This document shows, one piece after another, positions 45,289-54,368 of a stretch of DNA of 64,000 bases. This stretch comes from Phyllobacterium zundukense (lineage in GTDB: Bacteria; Pseudomonadota; Alphaproteobacteria; Rhizobiales; Rhizobiaceae). Made by a program: the position numbers and the translations under genes. Position 1 is the first letter of the stretch; each line of letters opens with the position of its first letter. The notes under the pieces are model-generated. The model did not search any database. It saw nothing but the letters and a program-made list of their open reading frames with translations, and was not told the DNA's origin. The stretch lies in NCBI RefSeq assembly GCF_025452195.1, contig NZ_CP104970.1:496001-560000 (forward strand), given 5' to 3'.

Positions 45289-45672
45289 GCGCTGACCGCA
45301 ACCGTCCCTGGCGGCATCTGCGTCGGCAAGACCATCCTCTACGGGATCCTGGTCGCGACCATCGCGATCCCGGGAATGGTGACCGTCGGACCGGTCTTTC
45401 TTGCCTACAAGGACTTCATCCCAGTCGCGGTCCTAACATTGTTCTCCTACTTCAAGGCGATTCTCAAGGAACTCGACGAAGCGGCGGCGATGGACGGATA
45501 CAGTCTGCTTGACACTATGTTCAGGATCATCTTTCCGGTCACCATGCCGGGCTGCGCAGTAACGTTTCTTCTGCTGTTCATCGCGGCTGGGACGACTTTC
45601 TGTTCGCCTCCACGCCAACCATCACGCCGGATGCCCGACTTCTGACGTCCGCCTTTTCGACCATCCGTAATT
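45289..45672 (+). pseudogene. CUT1-type ABC permease relic (MalG-like)
   Basis: The frame reads KTILYGILVATIAIPG, then skips ahead to LKELDEAAAMDGYSLLDTMFRIIFPVTMPG, the EAA loop of a MalG-type permease, after which a shift occurs near 45593. The C-terminal segment (GWDDFLFASTPTITPDARLL) continues in the next frame to a stop near 45672. The first half of the permease and the helices between the two pieces are missing, so it is dead. Its origin is unclear; it is not a copy of the permease at 11595. Confidence 0.7.
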
Positions 45673-45702
45673 AATTCACGAGAGCCGAGGGCGTAATTGG
45701 GC

Positions 45703-45757
45703 CGAGGAAACGGTCGATCCCGAATGCAGACTTCACTCTTCTGAGACCCGATGTTCT
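45703..45757. repeat. Diverged repeat, copy 2
   Basis: Matches 2974-3028 and lies in the same place, downstream of an aldehyde dehydrogenase copy. Confidence 0.6.
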
Positions 45758-45985
45758 TTCAGCATCCAGCAAGAGATGTCCTATGCTAAAGTTTCGACCA
45801 GCACGTTATTGGGTTGCAGGCCTCGCGGCGTGGCAGTAGCCTGATTCCGAGGCGCTCAAATTTCTGCCCCGACGACACCCACTCGAGTCAGATCTGCAGC
45901 CACCGAGACCAAGAGTGAATTTGTCACCGGCACTAAGCGACCGTCGCACTAGTTTTGCCCGGGAAGGAACGGCTTCGCCACTGTT

Positions 45986-47461
45986 TTAGAGCCCGCCCAT
46001 GCAGAGATACTTCATCTCGAGATAATCCTCCAGCCCGTGATGGGATCCTTCTCGGCCAATACCTGATTGCTTGATGCCGCCGAACGGGGCTGCCTCGGAT
46101 GACATACGGCCTGTGTTTATGCCGACCATGCCATATTCCAGAGCTTCAGCGACGCGCCAGACGCGCTTGAGGTTGGACGCATAAAAGTATGCCGCGAGAC
46201 CGTAGATGGTGTCATTGGCTTCGCGAACGACCTGCTCGGCATCTTCAAAGCGGATGATCGGCGCTAACGGGCCAAAGGTCTCCTCCTGAGCCAGCCGCAT
46301 GGTGCTGACCACGTCCTTGATTACGGTGGGCACAAAGAACGTTCCGGAGCCGCCGACGCGGACGCCACCGCATTCGATCTTCGCTCCTTTTCGAACGGCA
46401 TCATCCACATGCGCTTCGATCTTCGCCAGCGCATATGTGTCGATCAGTGGACCGATCGCGACATCCGGATCGAAGCCATCGCCAACCTGCAGGCCCCGGA
46501 CACGCTCGGTGAACTTCTGCGTGAACTCATCGTACACTTTGGACTGGACGTACAGGCGATTGGCGGAGACGCAAGTTTGCCCGGCGTTGCGAAACTTCGC
46601 CTGTATCGCACCATCGACGGCAGCATCGATGTCCGCATCATCAAAGACGATGAAGGGGGCGTTGCCTCCGAGCTCGAAGCTTATCCTCTTTATCTGATCC
46701 GAACATTGCCGCATGAGCAGCCGTCCGACCTCGGTCGATCCTGTGAAACTGATCTTGCGGACCTTAGGGTTGGAGCACAGTTCGCGGCCAACCGCGTCAC
46801 CTTCCGACGCGTAGATCAGATTGAGGACGCCCTCGGGAAAGCCAGCCGTCTGAGCAAGCACGAACATGGCGCCGGCGATAAGAGGTGTTTGCTCCGCAGG
46901 CTTCAGGATAACGGTACAGCCAGCAGCCAACGCCGGCGAGATTTTGCGGGCGACCATCGACGCTGGAAAATTCCAGGGCGTAATTGCACCGACCACACCG
47001 ACCGGTTGCTTGATCACCAGCAGCCGCCTGTCGTTTGAGGGTGCCGAGATCGTCTCGCCATAAATGCGGTTTGCCTCTTCTGCATACCATTGGAGATAGG
47101 CTGCTGCATGGGCGATTTCGGACTTCGCTTCAGCCAGAGGTTTTCCCATTTCGGCCGTCAGGATTGCAGCGAGATCGTCGCTGTTCTCGAGGATCAGTTG
47201 ATGCCATTTCCATAAGACATCCGAGCGCTCTCGGGCCGTGAGCCCGGCCCAATGTCCTTGGGCGGCATGAGCTTTGTCAATCGCTTTGGTAACATCCTCA
47301 GCGCCCATGTCCGGAAGTTCTGCCAACAGCTCCCCTGTGGAGGGATTGAAGACTGGAAAGCGCTTCGTGGAATCCGGAGTGGTCGGGCCAGCCACAGAAG
47401 CCAAATGGCGAAACCGCTCGGGATTTATGAGATGCCTTGTTAGCGACTGCATCACGGTCAT
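45986..47461 (-). CDS. Aldehyde dehydrogenase (succinate-semialdehyde type), intact copy
   Basis: 491-residue NAD(P)-dependent aldehyde dehydrogenase of the GabD-like group. ITPWNFP and KPAEQTPL are cofactor-site marks, ELGGNAP holds the general-base Glu, and GQTCVSANR the catalytic Cys. ATG 47461 has AGGAGG just upstream; the longer open frame to 47581 has no such signal. It is the last gene of the alr-dadA-ridA direction, 128 bp after ridA. GABA-type semialdehyde oxidation is the usual role, but placement after a D-amino-acid dehydrogenase leaves room for another aldehyde. Copy A at 3495-4886 is its truncated near-twin. Confidence 0.9.
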   Translation of the reverse strand: MTVMQSLTRHLINPERFRHLASVAGPTTPDSTKRFPVFNPSTGELLAELPDMGAEDVTKAIDKAHAAQGHWAGLTARERSDVLWKWHQLILENSDDLAAILTAEMGKPLAEAKSEIAHAAAYLQWYAEEANRIYGETISAPSNDRRLLVIKQPVGVVGAITPWNFPASMVARKISPALAAGCTVILKPAEQTPLIAGAMFVLAQTAGFPEGVLNLIYASEGDAVGRELCSNPKVRKISFTGSTEVGRLLMRQCSDQIKRISFELGGNAPFIVFDDADIDAAVDGAIQAKFRNAGQTCVSANRLYVQSKVYDEFTQKFTERVRGLQVGDGFDPDVAIGPLIDTYALAKIEAHVDDAVRKGAKIECGGVRVGGSGTFFVPTVIKDVVSTMRLAQEETFGPLAPIIRFEDAEQVVREANDTIYGLAAYFYASNLKRVWRVAEALEYGMVGINTGRMSSEAAPFGGIKQSGIGREGSHHGLEDYLEMKYLCMGGL

Positions 47462-47589
47462 CCCGTGTTCCTCCTCATAGTTTGAACTGGCAGCTTCCGT
47501 AAGGGTATGCGGAAGGGAAGGGCCGAAGCCAGGACATATATGATCGCTTCGGCATTTTCCATTGTGGGCCGCCTGCCGCAATTGCCCGG

Positions 47590-47970
47590 CTACTTGAGAG
47601 CGATAACCGCCTCGATTTCAACTGTCGCCCCCTTTGGCAACGCCTTTACTTCGTAACAGGCGCGCGCGGGATAGGGCATTGTGAAGAAGCCGGCATAGAC
47701 GCGATTGACCTCCGCAAAGTCGCCGAGGTCCGTCAGGAGCACGGTCGTCTTGACAGTTTTTGACAATTCGGTGCCTGCGGCCCTTGCAATCGCGGCAAGG
47801 TTTTTGAGGCACTGCTCGGCCTGTTCAACGGCGTTGGTGGAGTTGAATTCGCCCGAAGCGGGATCGATTGGCAACTGCCCGGACACGAACAACAGGTCGC
47901 CGACCTTGATTGCCTGAGAATAGGGGCCGACAGTCTCCGGAGCATCCGGGGTGGAAACTTGTTCGATCAA
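47590..47970 (-). CDS. ridA: RidA-family imine/enamine deaminase
   Basis: 126-residue RidA (YjgF/YER057c/UK114) protein. It hydrolyses 2-imino acids and reactive enamines to keto acids and ammonia, preventing damage to PLP enzymes. The arginine motif is in MPYPARACYEV and the end VEIEAVIAL is typical. It lies 37 bp after dadA, which makes 2-iminopropionate, and near the PLP enzyme Alr that such enamines would inactivate. The operon logic is therefore direct. Confidence 0.93.
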   Translation of the reverse strand: MIEQVSTPDAPETVGPYSQAIKVGDLLFVSGQLPIDPASGEFNSTNAVEQAEQCLKNLAAIARAAGTELSKTVKTTVLLTDLGDFAEVNRVYAGFFTMPYPARACYEVKALPKGATVEIEAVIALK

Positions 47971-48007
47971 AGGTCAGTCCTCCATAGGTGATTAATGTGA
48001 TGTTTGC

Positions 48008-49264
48008 TCACGCGTAGCGGCTCATTGCCAGATCGGTGGCGTCGATTTCCGGCTTGCTACCGGAGACGAGATCGGCAATGACGCGGGCCGAGCCGGAACT
48101 CATCGTCCAGCCAAGCGTGCCGTGGCCGGTGTTGAGAAACAAGCCCGCGATTTTTGTCGGGCCGATCACCGGGGTACCATCCGGCGTCATCGGCCTAAGG
48201 CCAGACCAGAAGGTGGCCGTGCTGGCGTCCCCCCCGGGAAAAAGATCCATGACGGAATGCTCGAGCGTTTTCCGGCGGGCCTGTCCGAGATCGTTGGTGT
48301 AGCCAGAGATTTCCGCCATGCCGCCGACGCGGATGCGGTCACCAAGCCGCGTGATGGCGATCTTGTAGGTCTCGTCCATAACCGTCGATTCCGGCGCGCG
48401 CGAGGCGTCGAGGATCGGAACAGTCAATGAATAGCCCTTGACCGGGTAGACGGGCAGTTTGATGCCGTAGGGCTTCAAGAAAAGGGGCGAATAGCTGCCG
48501 AATGCCACCACGACCGCATCTGCGCTTATTATTCGTTCGCGGTTCGTCGCAACCCCGCGCACGCGCCGCCCTCCCTCGACATCGAGCCGTTTGACGACCG
48601 TGTTGTACACGAAGCGGACACCGATGCGTTCTGCAATTTTGGCTAATGCGTTGGTGAACTTGAAACAGTCGCCGGTCTCGTCCTTCGGCGTCAGCAGACC
48701 GCCGACGATCTTTTCGCGCACATGGTTCAGCGCCGGTTCGGCACGAATGCAGCCGTCGCGATCAAGAACCTCATAGGGTATACCGTCGGTGGCCAGAGCC
48801 TTGACGTCCTTGCCCGAGGCATCGAGCTGTGCCTGGGTTCGGAAGAGCTGCAACGTCCCCTGCATGCGTTCGTCATAGGCAATACCGGTTTCCTGGCGCA
48901 CATCAGCAAGCGAAATGCGGCTGTAGTCTGCCAGACGCAGCATACGGCTCTTGTTGATGGCGTAGCGCTCAGAGGTGCAGTTGGAGAGCATCCTCACCAG
49001 CCAGGAGAGCATGGCTGCGTCGACCTTAGGGCGCAGGACCAACGGCGCGTGCTCCATGATCAGCCATTTCATTGCCTTCAGAGGAATGCCGGGCGCTGCC
49101 CAAGGCGAGCAATAGCCGAAGGATACCTCTCCGGCATTCGCAAAGCTCGTTTCCAGTGCCGGACCTTCCTGGCGATCAATGACGATAACCTCGTGTCCTG
49201 CCTTGGCGAGCTGATAAGCGGAGGTCACGCCGATGATGCCGGCGCCCAGAACAATGACTTTCAT
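48008..49264 (-). CDS. dadA: D-amino acid dehydrogenase
   Basis: 418-residue FAD-dependent membrane-associated dehydrogenase that oxidises D-alanine (and other D-amino acids) and passes electrons to the quinone pool. The N-terminal FAD motif is [24 protein letters not shown] (glycines 7, 9, 12), and the C-terminal FAD contact is [31 protein letters not shown] is a DadA mark. It lies 24 bp after alr in the same operon. A decayed second copy remains at 53092-53238. Confidence 0.93.
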   Translation of the reverse strand: MKVIVLGAGIIGVTSAYQLAKAGHEVIVIDRQEGPALETSFANAGEVSFGYCSPWAAPGIPLKAMKWLIMEHAPLVLRPKVDAAMLSWLVRMLSNCTSERYAINKSRMLRLADYSRISLADVRQETGIAYDERMQGTLQLFRTQAQLDASGKDVKALATDGIPYEVLDRDGCIRAEPALNHVREKIVGGLLTPKDETGDCFKFTNALAKIAERIGVRFVYNTVVKRLDVEGGRRVRGVATNRERIISADAVVVAFGSYSPLFLKPYGIKLPVYPVKGYSLTVPILDASRAPESTVMDETYKIAITRLGDRIRVGGMAEISGYTNDLGQARRKTLEHSVMDLFPGGDASTATFWSGLRPMTPDGTPVIGPTKIAGLFLNTGHGTLGWTMSSGSARVIADLVSGSKPEIDATDLAMSRYA

Positions 49265-49288
49265 AATTTCCTCACTGGAAAGAAATGA

Positions 49289-50419
49289 TCAGCGATATCG
49301 CCGCTGATATCGGTGGCCGAGACTGGTCAAGATTTCATAGGAGATGGTTCCGGCATCGCGCGCAATGTCCTCGATCGACTGATGCGGGCCAATGACTTCC
49401 ACAAGACTGCCCAGCGTCAGCCGGCCTTTCGGCAGTGCGGTAATGTCGATGGTAATGCTGTCCATCGAGACGCGCCCGACGACAGGCAAGCGCACGCCAT
49501 CGCAATAGACCGCTCCCTTGCTGCTCAGGCTACGCAACAGGCCGTCGGCATAGCCTGCGGCAATGGCGGCGAGTCGGGTTTCGCCCTGGGTGACATGGGT
49601 GCCGCTATAGCCGACCCGCGCGCCGGACGGCACGGTACGCGTTTGCACCACGGCGACATCGAGCCGGACGACCGGCTCCATCGGGTTCGGCCCGCAGGCT
49701 GTTGGTGCGCCACCGTAAAGCGCGATGCCAGGCCGGGTGAGGACGCCGTGATAGGACTGGCCGAGAAAGATGCCGCCGGAATTGGCGAAGCAAATGTCGA
49801 AGCCGGGGAATTCATTGGCGATGCGGTTCATCTCGGCGAGCTGGTCGCCATTCTGCTCGCTCTCCGCATCGTCGGCGGAGGCTAGATGGCTCATGATGAA
49901 CAGGATATCGACCATACCGCAGGTTTTCAAAGTAGCGGCGAGGGCCGTTCGTTCTTCTGGCGGAACGCCCAGACGTGACATGCCTGTGTCGAATTGCAGC
50001 ACGGCCGGCAGGCGGCGATGAAGCCGCTGGGCGGCATTTCTCCATTGCTGCAACTGTTCCAGAGAATTGATCACGGGGATGATGCCGCCTTCGGCGCAGG
50101 CAATCTCATTGCCGGGCAGCAATCCATTCAGCACAAAGACCTGTGCGTCGCGGGAAAGAAGAGGCCTAAGGCCCAAGGCTTCAACGAAATGTGCCACGAA
50201 GAAATGGCGACAGCCGTGGGCATAAAGCGTCTTGGCGACTTGTTCGGCGCCGAGTCCATAAGCGTCGGCCTTGACGACGGCAGCCGCACGCGCCGGTGCA
50301 ACCTCCATCGACAGCTTCTCGTAATTGCGGGCAAGAGCGCCAAGATCGATCGTCAGATAGCCTGAAGCGGGGTCGATGCTGGTTCTGTGGCGGGGCTGAT
50401 GTAAAATCGGGCTGTCCAT
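49289..50419 (-). CDS. Catabolic alanine racemase
   Basis: 376-residue PLP enzyme that interconverts L- and D-alanine. The cofactor lysine is Lys50 in VVKADAYGLG, and the catalytic Tyr is in RVGYSGTH. The operon with dadA indicates the catabolic DadX role rather than cell-wall supply. It is the first gene of the operon. The 123-bp AT-rich gap to the divergent lrp gene (50420-50542) should hold the operon promoter and Lrp sites. A second, broken copy lies at 53245-53609. Confidence 0.93.
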   Translation of the reverse strand: MDSPILHQPRHRTSIDPASGYLTIDLGALARNYEKLSMEVAPARAAAVVKADAYGLGAEQVAKTLYAHGCRHFFVAHFVEALGLRPLLSRDAQVFVLNGLLPGNEIACAEGGIIPVINSLEQLQQWRNAAQRLHRRLPAVLQFDTGMSRLGVPPEERTALAATLKTCGMVDILFIMSHLASADDAESEQNGDQLAEMNRIANEFPGFDICFANSGGIFLGQSYHGVLTRPGIALYGGAPTACGPNPMEPVVRLDVAVVQTRTVPSGARVGYSGTHVTQGETRLAAIAAGYADGLLRSLSSKGAVYCDGVRLPVVGRVSMDSITIDITALPKGRLTLGSLVEVIGPHQSIEDIARDAGTISYEILTSLGHRYQRRYR

Positions 50420-50542
50420 GTCCGTCTCCGTATCGGAGCGAACCTATTGAAGGAACCGCGCAATTGTCAGCCTATCAGTGATTGATTATTGCATAAATTC
50501 CGGATTATTGGAAGAAACGTTGGTATTTTGGAATAATGTGTT

Positions 50543-51004
50543 ATGGCTACCTTGGATAAGATCGACCGGAATATCTTACGGCTTCTCCGTGTCAATGCGC
50601 GCATGAGCAATGCGGCCGTGGCGGCGGAAATCGGGCTGTCGCCCTCGGCCTGCCTGAGACGGATCAAGCTGATGGAAAAGGCGGGCGTCATTAGCGGCTA
50701 TACTGCGCTTATCGACACATCGAATGTCGAAGCGATGATAGCGGTGATAATCAACATCACGCTGGAGCGGCAGACTGAGGAATACCTCAACCGATTTGAA
50801 GCCGCTGTCCGTAAAAGCCCCGAGATCCGTGAGTGCTATTTGATGACCGGCGGTTCGGACTACATGCTACGGGTGGATGTAGAAAATGCTGGCCAATTTG
50901 AGCGCATCCACAAGGAAATTCTGTCTACGCTGCCCGGCGTCCTGCGGATTCACTCCAGCTTTTCGATCCGAAATGTTCTGGCCTCCCTGAGGACAGGTCG
51001 CTGA
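50543..51004 (+). CDS. Lrp/AsnC-family regulator of the alanine operon
   Basis: 153-residue regulator. The N-terminal helix-turn-helix (about 5-60) has DRNILRLLRVNARMSNAAVAAEIGLSPSACLRRI in its typical order, and the RAM ligand domain (about 70-145) has ECYLMTGGSDYMLRV. It is divergent from alr, the arrangement in which such regulators (DadR/AldR) sense alanine and activate the alr-dadA operon. The start at 50543 is ATG. A frameshifted paralogue lies at 53740-54191. Confidence 0.92.
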   Translation: MATLDKIDRNILRLLRVNARMSNAAVAAEIGLSPSACLRRIKLMEKAGVISGYTALIDTSNVEAMIAVIINITLERQTEEYLNRFEAAVRKSPEIRECYLMTGGSDYMLRVDVENAGQFERIHKEILSTLPGVLRIHSSFSIRNVLASLRTGR

Positions 51005-51508
51005 TCAACATCGATCAAGAATGGTAGCCCTCGTTGCTACCCGCCTCGACCAACCGCTCAGATCTTCCGCCGCGGAATCGCTGATGCATATGTATTCATA
51101 GCAGATAAATGGCGATCGGCACGCTTGAGCTCTTCCAGAGATGCGATCATGTGATGCCAGCATCGAGGGGAGTGAATTACGATGTCCTAATCTGCGCCAG
51201 ACTTGCGTGCGCACATGGCTGCGATTTTCAAACTCACCAGGGCGCATGATGGCCGGTTGGCTCCGCGCACCTGTGTCGAACAGGTGCCGACAGCAGCCCT
51301 TTTCAAGCGCACTCCCCCGAATAGGACTGAACCAGCACTACCGGGAACGGCAGCGCCTGCGCGACTGGACCATTGGTCCTGATGACGATTGATCATACGT
51401 AGGGGAAGCTACTTGCGCAACGCTGGGCCATTCCTTCTGCCAAACGAGCTCGCCGCTTCCCATCGAAATAGGAAGGTAAGAAGGCTATTTGTTGCGGATG
51501 GCTCTGAA
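51005..51508. other. Intergenic region without a recognised gene
   Basis: About 500 bp between lrp and the convergent dehydrogenase gene. Open frames on both strands are short and show no family signature. No terminator with a T run was found. Confidence 0.4.
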
Positions 51509-52534
51509 TCAATAGCCGAGTTTTAAATTAACCTCACGGGAAATTGGCTTTCCTTCGATGTAATCGCAAACGCTTTGCGTTCCCCACTGTATATTGCGCT
51601 CGAGAACGTCGTCGGCGTTCGCCGCTTGGTCGTTTGAGCAAATCACGTTGGGATGCTTGTGGACTTCTAATCTCGGCAGGAAGCCCATGGGAAAGCTTCG
51701 ACCATATTCGTATCGATGCCATACGTCCGCGCCATAGCCGCGCAGGAGACCAGAGGTAAGCGCCTCGTGAAGTGCTTGCTCCTGCACCAAGCTACCCCGA
51801 GAAACGTTGATCAGAAAGGCAGTTCTCTTCATAGCCGCGATTTCGGGCCTACCGAAGAACTGTGCAGTTTCGTTCGTGCTTGGTGCTGCCAAAACGACGT
51901 AGTCGCATTTTGCAAGAACCGAGTGTAACTCATCAATCCCATACATCGAGTCGACGTGCTCAACCGGCTGATCCTTGTTGCGTCGGACGCCCAGAACAGT
52001 CATGTCGAACCCTTTCGCATGTCTCGCTATGCGGCTTCCGATACTTCCAATACCGATAATTCCAATAGTGCGGCCGGAGAGCATCGCCGAGCGATACTCG
52101 TCGGCGTACAAAGGGAACAACCTTCTGCCCTCTTGAGCCACCTGATGTTTGAAAACCGCTTTTTTTGCGAGTGCCAAAACGAACATCATCGCTTGCTCCG
52201 CGACGGCAACGGCGTTCGCGCCTCGTATGTTTGCGAGCTTGACGCCACCCTGTCTAAACTGCGAGAGTGCTCCGATATGATCCAGATCATCACAGCCGGA
52301 GTGTAGCCAGCAGAAGAACTTTAGCTTCTCGGCAATCTCCAGAATTCCTTTCGGAAGGGCAAACCCTATAAAGACATCCGCATCAATAGCATGAGGAGCC
52401 ACATCCGAGAAGCTGGCCTCAAACCGAGAAAAATACTCTCCTCTCGGTGCTATCACTTCCGTTTTTTCTGGAAGAGAACTTCTGATTTGGGCCAACTCGC
52501 TGTACGTAGCGTGCCACAGGCAAAGAACCTTCAT
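51509..52534 (-). CDS. D-2-hydroxyacid dehydrogenase-like protein, catalytic His missing
   Basis: 341 residues with the NAD domain of the PGDH/D-lactate dehydrogenase family: IGIIGIGSIGSRIARHAKGFDMTV, and the conserved LINVSRGSLVQEQAL with the substrate-binding Arg region. The family's catalytic His normally sits in a P-H-x-A motif near the C-terminus. Here that place reads SNDQAA, with Asp in the position of His, and the preceding acidic loop reads DVWHRYE rather than DVFxxEP. It may have lost or changed its reaction. The start codon is ATG 52534. It stands alone; no operon partner is visible. Confidence 0.8.
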   Translation of the reverse strand: MKVLCLWHATYSELAQIRSSLPEKTEVIAPRGEYFSRFEASFSDVAPHAIDADVFIGFALPKGILEIAEKLKFFCWLHSGCDDLDHIGALSQFRQGGVKLANIRGANAVAVAEQAMMFVLALAKKAVFKHQVAQEGRRLFPLYADEYRSAMLSGRTIGIIGIGSIGSRIARHAKGFDMTVLGVRRNKDQPVEHVDSMYGIDELHSVLAKCDYVVLAAPSTNETAQFFGRPEIAAMKRTAFLINVSRGSLVQEQALHEALTSGLLRGYGADVWHRYEYGRSFPMGFLPRLEVHKHPNVICSNDQAANADDVLERNIQWGTQSVCDYIEGKPISREVNLKLGY

Positions 52535-53091
52535 AACGTTTCATCCCCGCAAGTAGACTCGTCTCAATCCCAGTTCGAAAAGATAGATATCCACTCACTC
52601 TAATCGCTGGTCGCGGCTGAACTTCCTAAATGCGCAGCCTCTGTCGATGAAATATTGCAATTCAAACGCGATTCCGTGGAAATTCCGCGGCACCTGGTAT
52701 TGTCTGCGTCGAAGCCAATTTTTGGGGAGTAGGATTTTGGAAAGCAAGCATCGGTTATTCCACCGAGGCTTCGAGGAAAGGGCTGCGTGGTAACGCGCGT
52801 GGCATAACCCAGTGGAGGTCTGAAAGCCGGCGTCGAATCTGCCGGGCCAGACCCGCCCTACAACCCATCTGGCCGGCAACGCAGCTTCCGTGCAAAAATC
52901 GCTGCTTCACGATTCAAATAAGTGAATACCGCCCGCATCCCTAGCTTTCAGCCTCAGCATCCATGCAAGGCAACGCAAGGTGCCATGAGGTTAGTGAGGA
53001 GGAACCAGTAGATGAATAGTGTACCAAGAGAGGCAAGTTTGCAAGAACGGAACGACGGATCAGGGCAAGCGCGTCGTCGTCATGGACCACA
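52535..53091. other. Intergenic region with minor gene scraps
   Basis: No gene is supported. The end of the region (about 53063-53091) contains a string that translates to GKRVVVMDH and resembles part of scoB (KRVVVVMDH). It lies directly before a dadA fragment. Confidence 0.35.
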
Positions 53092-53238
53092 GATGGCGAT
53101 CTTGTAGATCTCGTACATGATCGTCGTTTCCGGAGCGCGCGAGGTGTCGGTAATCGGAATCGTCAAGGAAAAGCCCTTGACCGGGTAGACCGGCAGCATG
53201 ATGTCATAGCGCTTAAGCAGCAGCGGCGAATAGCCCCA
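53092..53238 (-). pseudogene. dadA fragment (second copy)
   Basis: About 147 bp match dadA bases 48350-48500 at the nucleotide level, with the same sequence ccgggtagac in the middle (aaGYSL region). Both ends of the gene are missing. It lies downstream of an alr fragment in the same order as the intact operon. Confidence 0.8.
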
Positions 53239-53244
53239 GTTCTA

Positions 53245-53609
53245 GCGCGAAAGCGTCCCGCTCTTCAGGAGGCACGTCAAGCCGCGACATGCCCGTGTCG
53301 AACTGGAGCACGGCGAGGGAGAGTGCGGTAGAGGCGCTTTGCAGTCACTCGCCAGCACTGCCATTGCTCGAGTGAATTCAGAACCGGAATGATGCCGCCC
53401 TCAGCGCAAGGCTCCGCATTGCCCCGCTGCAAACGGTTGAGCTGAAAAATCTGTGCATCTGCGGCGAGCAGTGGACGCAATCTCGAGGCTTCTGCAAACT
53501 GCGCAACGAAGAAGTGCCGGCAGCCCAAGCGATCAAGGGCGGGAGCCACGCGCTCCGCACCAAGGCCATATGCGTTGGCTTTCTCCGGCATGCCGATAAC
53601 GCGGACCAT
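53245..53609 (-). pseudogene. Alanine racemase fragment (second copy)
   Basis: The frame reads KANAYGLGAERVAPAL and CRHFFVAQFAEASRLRPLL, then AEGGIIPVLNSLEQWQ, colinear with residues about 50-150 of the intact racemase. The lysine motif is KANAYG rather than KADAYG. After about 53310 the frame shifts (the equivalent of LQFDTGMSRLG is in another frame), and the C-terminal two-thirds are absent. It is a dead remnant. Confidence 0.85.
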
Positions 53610-53638
53610 GTGCGCACTCCCTCTTAACGCGAGAGCGA

Positions 53639-53674
53639 ACTTATGAGATAACGAGCGAAATTGCTCGCATAAGT
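53639..53674. promoter_or_regulatory. Inverted repeat upstream of the lrp relic
   Basis: ACTTATG (53639-53645) and CATAAGT (53668-53674) form the outer arms, with an inner CGAGC...GCTCG. It lies between the divergent alr and lrp relics, where a regulator-binding site of the original module would be expected. Confidence 0.4.
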
Positions 53675-53739
53675 GACGTTGATCGTTTTAAATTGGCGAT
53701 AAATTCGCATGTTCGACTACTTCTGCGGAGCTTTATGCT

Positions 53740-54191
53740 ATGATGGCTTTGGACAATATCGACCGTAACATCCTGAGATTACTTCGGGTCGATGCTCGGG
53801 TCAGTACGCCAAACTTGCCGCTGAAGTCGGCCTTTCGCCGTTGGCGTGTCTGAGGCGTATCAAACTTATGGAGCAGGCCGGTATTATCCGCGGCTATACA
53901 GTCTTGATCGACGCGACCCAGTCAGACTCTACAATCGGCGTGATCATCAACATCACGCTTGAGCGGCAAACGGAAGACTACCTCGACCGGTTCGAGGCGG
54001 CCGTCCGAAAACACCCTGAAACCAGGGAATGCTACCTGATGACCGGTGGTTCAGACTATATATTGCGGGTCGACGCCGAGAATGCCGGGGCGTTCGAACG
54101 GATCCACAAGGAAGTCCTCTCGACGCTGCCGGGCGTATTGAGAATCCATTCGAGTTTTTCGATCCGAGACGGTCCTGGCAGCGCGCGCTAG
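53740..54191 (+). pseudogene. Lrp/AsnC-family regulator, second copy, frameshifted
   Basis: It is highly similar to the intact regulator at 50543-51004. ATG 53740 begins MMALDNIDRNILRLLRVDARVS. One base is then lost near 53804, so the frame ends early. The continuation AKLAAEVGLSPLACLRRIKLM and the whole RAM domain (ECYLMTGGSDYILRV) follow in another frame to 54191. Without the helix-turn-helix in frame it cannot act as a regulator. Confidence 0.85.
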
Positions 54192-54368
54192 GCAACGGCG
54201 GTAGACCCATCATGACAACGGGAAAGATTAAGCCAAATAGCTAAAGCGGCTCAAAGTACTCGTCTTTGTGTCCGCGGTCTCGACCGGCGAACTGGAACGA
54301 GCGTCTTGGGCGTTCACCATTGTATGCTGAATGGCGTATCGCTTGCGTTCAGTGACATCGATTTTTAG

